DNA of 64,000 nucleotides from RGIG3178 sp942492795 (GTDB taxonomy: Bacteria; Bacillota; Clostridia; Christensenellales; QAND01), in assembly GCA_942492795.1 (NCBI GenBank), contig OW818639.1:2480001-2544000 (forward strand), written 5' to 3'. A program made the translations under genes and the position numbers. Shown piece after piece: positions 59,671-64,000 of this stretch (within the stretch, counting starts at the first letter, position 1; the number at the start of each line of letters is the position of its first letter). The notes below the pieces were generated by a model, which saw only the letters and a list, made by a program, of their open reading frames with translations, made no database searches and had not been told where the DNA came from.

Positions 59671-61509
59671 GTGTCAAACGCAACAAAACGGATACTGCGC
59701 ATTGACGGCATGACTTGCGTCAGCTGTGAAAACAGAATTGCGAAAAAGTTAAACGCCACCAGCGGCATCCAAAGCTGCAAGGTGAGCTATGCCAACGGGA
59801 AGGCTGAAGTTGTTTTCAATCAGAGCGTTATCACGCAAAAGGGGATTGAACGCATCATCGAAGGCATGGACTACCGGGTTGTGCACGCGAGCGGGGATGC
59901 GGATAAGAAAGTGGATTTCGTCCGGCTGGCAGGCATTGCGGTGATCATTTTTGCACTGTATACGCTGCTAAGCCGTTTTGGCGTCTTCAACATATTCAAT
60001 GCCTTTCCCGAAGCCAAGCAAGGGATGGATTACGGCATGCTTTTCGTCATCGGTTTGTTGACTTCCGTCCATTGCGTGGCGATGTGCGGGGGCATCAATC
60101 TTTCCCAATGCGTACCCCAAACAAAGAATACGGCGGATGGGGGCAAGCTCTCCACGCTGCGGCCAAGTTTTCTGTATAACCTGGGCAGGGTGATCTCGTA
60201 TACGGTGGTAGGCGGCATCGTCGGCGCTATCGGCTCGGTCGTAAGCTTTAGCGGCGCCATGCGCGGATTTGTACAGCTTCTCGCAGGGATATTCATGGTG
60301 ATCATGGGATTGAATATGCTCAACGTATTGCCGTTTTTAAAGAAACTGACGCCCCGGATGCCCAAGTTCCTTGCAAAAAAGGCGGATGAAAACGCCAAAG
60401 GCAAAGGCCCGCTGTATGTCGGTTTGCTCAACGGCCTGATGCCTTGCGGTCCGCTGCAAGCCATGCAATTGTATGCGCTCTCCACCGGAAGCGTATTTGC
60501 CGGAGCGCTCTCCATGCTGCTGTTCAGCCTTGGCACGGTGCCGCTGATGTTTGGGCTCGGCGCGTTGAGCTCTCTGTTAAGCCGCAAGTTCACCCACAGG
60601 ATGATGACCGTAAGTGCCGTATTGGTGGTCGTATTGGGTATTTTCATGTTCAACAGCGGTATGGGCTTATCCGGGCTTAGCCTGGACGCCGCCGCGTCGC
60701 CCAGTGCCACATCCGCGAGCGTCACCGCCCCGAAGGTGGAGAACGGCGTTCAGATCATTACATCCAAGGTAACGGCCTCAGGGTATGAACCGATCACCGT
60801 GCAAAAAGGGATTCCTGTCAAATGGATACTTCAAGCCGGGAGCGGGAGCCTCAACGGCTGCAACAATGCTATCGTCATTCCGAAATTCAACATACAGAAG
60901 AAACTGCAGACAGGCGACAACATCATCGAGTTCACGCCCACTCAGACAGGCACGATTCCGTTTAGCTGCTGGATGGGGATGATACGGAGCAAGATCACCG
61001 TCGTTGAAGGCACAGGGAGCACGAGCGGTACCGGTACAACGAATGCTGCCGTCACAACGGGCCAAAACACAACGCCGGGCGTAAACCTTCCGACGGACAA
61101 CATATTTGTTGCCACTATTCAAAACGGCGTACAGAAGGTGACGCTGACATTGGATGAAAAGCGTTTCACGCCGGCTGTTGTCGTCGTTCAAAAAGGGATT
61201 AAGGCCGACATCCTTGTCAATGTGACAAATCTGACAGCCAACAACGCCACCGTTTTGATCCCACTGTATGGCGAGCAGAAGAAGCTGGGCTTTGGGATTA
61301 ACCTTTTGACGAGTTTTAAACCGGTGGGCGATGTCGATTTTTACACACAGGACAACAGCATATACGGCTACATCAAAGTGGTGGACGATTTGAAGAAGGT
61401 CGATCTGAACGCCATACGGCAGGAGCTGAAGCAGTATATTCCAACCCCATCGGAGGAAGATTCAAACGCGCTTCCCAACTGCTGCTCAAGCGCGGGTGTA
61501 AGTCTATAA
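59671..61509 (+). CDS. HMA domain - UreH/TauE-type membrane domain - cupredoxin fusion protein
   Basis: 612 residues from the GTG at 59671, 7 bp after AGGAGGG (a TTG at 59665 is too close to it). Order: HMA metal-binding domain with GMTCVSC (Cys16, Cys19); about six helices of the UreH/sulfite-exporter-TauE-like family with HCVAMCGG and MPCGP; a Ser/Thr linker; a cupredoxin-like domain with possible metal residues NGCNNA and FSCWMGM; a second cupredoxin-like domain without clear ligands; and a CC-containing tail. It probably moves or delivers copper or silver across the membrane. It precedes csoR and copA, supporting a copper role. Confidence 0.9.
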   Translation: MSNATKRILRIDGMTCVSCENRIAKKLNATSGIQSCKVSYANGKAEVVFNQSVITQKGIERIIEGMDYRVVHASGDADKKVDFVRLAGIAVIIFALYTLLSRFGVFNIFNAFPEAKQGMDYGMLFVIGLLTSVHCVAMCGGINLSQCVPQTKNTADGGKLSTLRPSFLYNLGRVISYTVVGGIVGAIGSVVSFSGAMRGFVQLLAGIFMVIMGLNMLNVLPFLKKLTPRMPKFLAKKADENAKGKGPLYVGLLNGLMPCGPLQAMQLYALSTGSVFAGALSMLLFSLGTVPLMFGLGALSSLLSRKFTHRMMTVSAVLVVVLGIFMFNSGMGLSGLSLDAAASPSATSASVTAPKVENGVQIITSKVTASGYEPITVQKGIPVKWILQAGSGSLNGCNNAIVIPKFNIQKKLQTGDNIIEFTPTQTGTIPFSCWMGMIRSKITVVEGTGSTSGTGTTNAAVTTGQNTTPGVNLPTDNIFVATIQNGVQKVTLTLDEKRFTPAVVVVQKGIKADILVNVTNLTANNATVLIPLYGEQKKLGFGINLLTSFKPVGDVDFYTQDNSIYGYIKVVDDLKKVDLNAIRQELKQYIPTPSEEDSNALPNCCSSAGVSL

Positions 61510-61557
61510 CCTCTCTTCATCCGAAAGCAACCAACATCATGTGAATTAAAAATAACC

Positions 61558-61609
61558 GGGCAGCCCATAGAAGCCAATGACCCCCATCGGACTTCTGTAC
61601 CGGCTGCCC
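61558..61609. other. Two-stem hairpin upstream of csoR
   Basis: GGGCAGCC at 61558-61565 pairs with GGCTGCCC at 61602-61609, and AGAAG with CTTCT inside. No T-run follows on the plus strand, so it may be a leader structure or a poor terminator for the HMA-fusion gene. Confidence 0.45.
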
Positions 61610-61623
61610 TATAAAAGAAACTT

Positions 61624-61643
61624 ATACTACCCCACCGGGGTAT
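61624..61643. promoter_or_regulatory. CsoR operator
   Basis: TACCCC-ACC-GGGGTA within an ATAC...GTAT frame, about 30 bp before the csoR start. This matches the G-tract dyad bound by CsoR repressors and released by Cu(I). Confidence 0.85.
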
Positions 61644-61674
61644 CGTGTTCAAACAGAAGACCAGGAGGATTCAA

Positions 61675-62019
61675 ATGGATATGAAACATACAAAGCAGAT
61701 ACAAAGCGACGCAACGAAAGACCTTGCTGTCGGTTGCTGCAACACAAGGACAACAGTTCGGGATGAGAGACTGCGTTCCGACCTGACAAAAAGGCTGAAT
61801 TGCATCGAAGGTCAGGTTCGGGGCATCAAGGGCATGGTTGAAAAAGACATATATTGCGATGACATACTAACCCAGATTGCTGCCGTTCGTTCTGCGCTAA
61901 GCTCCATCAGCAAGCTGGTGCTGGAAAACCACATCCACGGCTGTCTGGTGCAGAAAATCCGAAGCGGCGATGACGAAGTCGTGGATGAATTGCTCAAAAC
62001 CATCGGACGGCTACTCTGA
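61675..62019 (+). CDS. csoR: Copper-sensing transcriptional repressor CsoR
   Basis: 114 residues. The all-helical CsoR/RcnR fold shows RLNCIEGQVRGIKGMVE and the Cu(I) ligand set Cys61, His86, Cys90 with the exact 25- and 4-residue spacing of CsoR. The N-terminal tail has an extra CC pair (GCCNT). The ATG at 61675 lies behind AGGAGG. A CsoR-type operator precedes it and copA follows after 57 bp, so autoregulation and control of copA are expected. Confidence 0.95.
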   Translation: MDMKHTKQIQSDATKDLAVGCCNTRTTVRDERLRSDLTKRLNCIEGQVRGIKGMVEKDIYCDDILTQIAAVRSALSSISKLVLENHIHGCLVQKIRSGDDEVVDELLKTIGRLL

Positions 62020-62076
62020 CACAGCGCGGACGTTCCATGCACCATCCAATCATTATAGAAAGTGAAGGTGAAAACC

Positions 62077-64000
62077 TTGGTTCAGAAAGAAACACTGCAA
62101 ATAAGCGGCATGACCTGCGCAGCATGCGCGAACCGCGTTCAAAAAGCCGTCGGCAAGTTGGACGGCGTCAGCGAAGCGGCGGTCAATTTCGCGACTGAAA
62201 AGCTGTCGCTGCTGTATAACGACCAGTCAATATCATTGCCTAAGGTCAAAGAAACCGTTGAAAAGGCAGGATACGGCGTGGTAGAGGAAGTCAAAGCGAG
62301 CAAAGTTACCATCCCTATCGGCGGCATGACCTGTGCCGCATGCGCGCAGCGGATCGAAAAAGCGCTTGGCAAGCTCGAGGGTGTAGCCCATGTATCGGTC
62401 AACCTTGCAAGCGAGAAAGCAACCGTACTGTACAACGCACAAGCCGTCAAGCTTTCCGCGATCAAAGATGCCATCGAGAAAGCCGGATACCAGACGCTTG
62501 CGATCGAGCGGGCCAACGCGGTAGACGAAGACAAGCTGCGCAAGGAAAAGGAAATCCGCATCCTGAAGCGAAAGTTCCTCATCGCGTCGCTGTTTGCGGT
62601 TCCGCTTTTATACATAGCGATGGTCCCGATGATCTCGTGGCTGCGGCTGCCGTATCCCGGTTTCCTTAGCCCCATGGATTATCCGTTTACCTATGCGCTG
62701 GTTGAAATTGCGCTGATCATTCCGGTGGTGATCGCGGGATACAAATTCTATACGGTGGGTTTTAAAGCACTGTGGCAGCGAAGCCCCAACATGGATTCGC
62801 TGATCGCTATCGGCACCTCTGCCGCGATCCTCTACAGTCTTTACACCACCATACGCATTGTAGGCGGAGATTTCGGTGCGGTGAATGGTCTGTACTTTGA
62901 AACGGCAGGCGTTATCATCGCCCTGATCCTGATGGGCAAGATGCTCGAGGCCATCAGCAAGGGCAAGACCTCCGAAGCGATTAAAAAGTTGATGGGGCTG
63001 GCGCCCAAAACAGCCATTGTGCTGCGGGACGGCAAAGAAGTGGAGACCCCGATCGACGAAGTCGAAATCGAGGACATCATCCTTGTGAAACCCGGCGAAA
63101 AGATCCCTGTGGATGGCATCGTTTTGGAAGGTCACACGGCCATCGACGAGTCCATGCTGACAGGAGAGAGCATGCCGATCGACAAGAAAGCGGGGGACAA
63201 GGTTTACGCCGCGACGATCAACAGCAACGGTTCGATTCAGTTTCAGGCCACAAAAGTGGGCGCAGACACCGCGCTGGCGCAGATCATCAAACTGGTGGAG
63301 GATGCACAGGGATCAAAGGCACCCATCGCACAGATGGCAGACATCGTATCGGGCTATTTCGTTCCCACCGTCGTCGCAATCGCCGTGCTGGCGTTTGCAG
63401 GATGGATGATTGCCGGGCACACGTTGGTGTTCTCGCTGACAATCTTCATATCGATACTGGTCATTGCCTGCCCCTGCGCCCTAGGGCTTGCCACCCCCAC
63501 CGCCATCATGGTGGGCACGGGCAAGGGCGCGCAATACGGCATTTTGATCAAAGGCGGCGAAGCGCTGGAGACAACCCATAAGATCAACACCATCGTCTTT
63601 GACAAAACAGGCACTTTAACCGAGGGTAAGCCCGAGGTAACGGATGTCATAACGGCTTCGGATGTTTCCAGAGAACGGTTGCTTCAGATTGCAGCCTCCG
63701 CCGAAAAGGGCTCGGAGCACCCGTTGGGCCAGGCCATTGTCAGGGGAGCGGAAAAAGAGCGAATCCTATTGCTCAAACCGAATGGATTTGAAGCCATTCC
63801 CGGTCACGGCATTGAAGTGACCATCGATGGCATACATGCCCTTATCGGCAACAAAAAGCTGATGGACGAAAGAAGCATCTCCCTTGATGAGATCCTCGAA
63901 CAGTCCAATTCGCTTGCAAGCGAAGGAAAGACGCCTATGTACGTCGCGTTTGACAACCAGTTGGTAGGGTTGATCGCGGTGGCAGATATCGTCAAGCCAA
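62077..64000 (+). CDS. copA: Copper-translocating P1B-type ATPase (cut by right edge)
   Basis: 641 codons are visible. Two N-terminal HMA domains with GMTCAAC (Cys14/Cys17 and Cys86/Cys89), the first helices, the actuator TGE at 362-364, the Cu(I)-binding CPC at Cys465-Pro466-Cys467, the phosphorylation site DKTGT (Asp509) and the SEHPLG nucleotide-domain motif (His548). The frame is open to the window end and the C-terminal ATP-binding part is missing. The start is most likely TTG at 62077, 6 bp after GAAGGTG; GTG codons at 62062 and 62068 are alternatives. Exports Cu(I); probably co-transcribed with csoR. Confidence 0.95.
   Translation, partial: MVQKETLQISGMTCAACANRVQKAVGKLDGVSEAAVNFATEKLSLLYNDQSISLPKVKETVEKAGYGVVEEVKASKVTIPIGGMTCAACAQRIEKALGKLEGVAHVSVNLASEKATVLYNAQAVKLSAIKDAIEKAGYQTLAIERANAVDEDKLRKEKEIRILKRKFLIASLFAVPLLYIAMVPMISWLRLPYPGFLSPMDYPFTYALVEIALIIPVVIAGYKFYTVGFKALWQRSPNMDSLIAIGTSAAILYSLYTTIRIVGGDFGAVNGLYFETAGVIIALILMGKMLEAISKGKTSEAIKKLMGLAPKTAIVLRDGKEVETPIDEVEIEDIILVKPGEKIPVDGIVLEGHTAIDESMLTGESMPIDKKAGDKVYAATINSNGSIQFQATKVGADTALAQIIKLVEDAQGSKAPIAQMADIVSGYFVPTVVAIAVLAFAGWMIAGHTLVFSLTIFISILVIACPCALGLATPTAIMVGTGKGAQYGILIKGGEALETTHKINTIVFDKTGTLTEGKPEVTDVITASDVSRERLLQIAASAEKGSEHPLGQAIVRGAEKERILLLKPNGFEAIPGHGIEVTIDGIHALIGNKKLMDERSISLDEILEQSNSLASEGKTPMYVAFDNQLVGLIAVADIVKP

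Noticed and set aside
1..64000. CRISPR arrays, insertion sequences, prophage, integrase/attachment sites
   Set aside because: No regularly spaced direct repeats, transposase, integrase or phage structural genes were seen on either strand.

Overview
The window looks like a chromosome segment of an anaerobic, endospore-forming Bacillota of the Clostridia lineage. The signs are the spore protease gpr beside spoIIP, a B12-dependent ribonucleotide reductase (nrdJ), a PurF with iron-sulfur cysteines, rubrerythrin-type genes, AGGAGG-type ribosome binding sites, frequent TTG/GTG starts and many compact intrinsic terminators. GC content looks a little above 50% (not counted). I saw no insertion sequence, prophage, CRISPR array or rRNA.

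Layout. 1-7.5 kb (+): nucleotide synthesis run purA (cut by the left edge), purC, purF, purB, pyrG, guaA. 7.8-8.3 kb: a divergent pair, a 53-residue protein and an XRE repressor, sharing a palindrome. 8.4-17.2 kb: a MATE exporter, a DUF2156/GNAT pair, a short UvrA-like ATPase, an M20 amidohydrolase, a DUF1294 protein and MutY. 17.1-24 kb (-): thrB, an EF-G paralogue, nrdJ and murI. 24-32 kb: the usual clostridial spoIIP-gpr / rpsT / holA-comEC neighbourhood, with an MBL hydrolase, a small membrane protein and an HD hydrolase. 32-44 kb: cell-wall amidase, ppnP, nitroreductase, nagA, Uup-type ABC-F, an RsmH paralogue behind a 36-codon upstream ORF, tRNA-Leu(GAG), an orphan peptide-binding lipoprotein, and slt-coaE-polA. 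44.4-47.6 kb: tRNA-Leu(CAA) and a BlaI/BlaR-like pair with two operators.

The most unusual part is 48.4-55.7 kb, a minus-strand run of small redox and sulfur-handling genes with one opposing Rieske gene. In transcription order it holds: zinc-ribbon protein, ferredoxin, small lipoprotein, two-helix histidine-bearing membrane protein, cupredoxin lipoprotein, ten-cysteine DUF2769 protein, FAD oxidoreductase, TusA, DsrE-like, NifS-like, IscU fused to a MIP18/DUF59-type domain, ferritin-like protein and rubredoxin-like protein. The NifS-like protein keeps its catalytic-loop cysteine (C327) but has Thr where the PLP-binding lysine should be. It also lacks the PLP-stacking histidine and the PLP-contacting glutamine. 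It therefore probably does not work as a normal cysteine desulfurase and may instead carry or scaffold persulfide sulfur delivered by TusA/DsrE to the IscU-like protein. That role is inference.

55.9-64 kb continues as accessory DNA: an orphan PHD antitoxin, a tocopherol-cyclase-like protein, a double-CDGSH protein, an SDR, then a copper module. The copper module comprises an HMA-UreH/TauE-cupredoxin fusion, a CsoR repressor with a clear operator, and a CopA-type P-type ATPase cut by the right edge.
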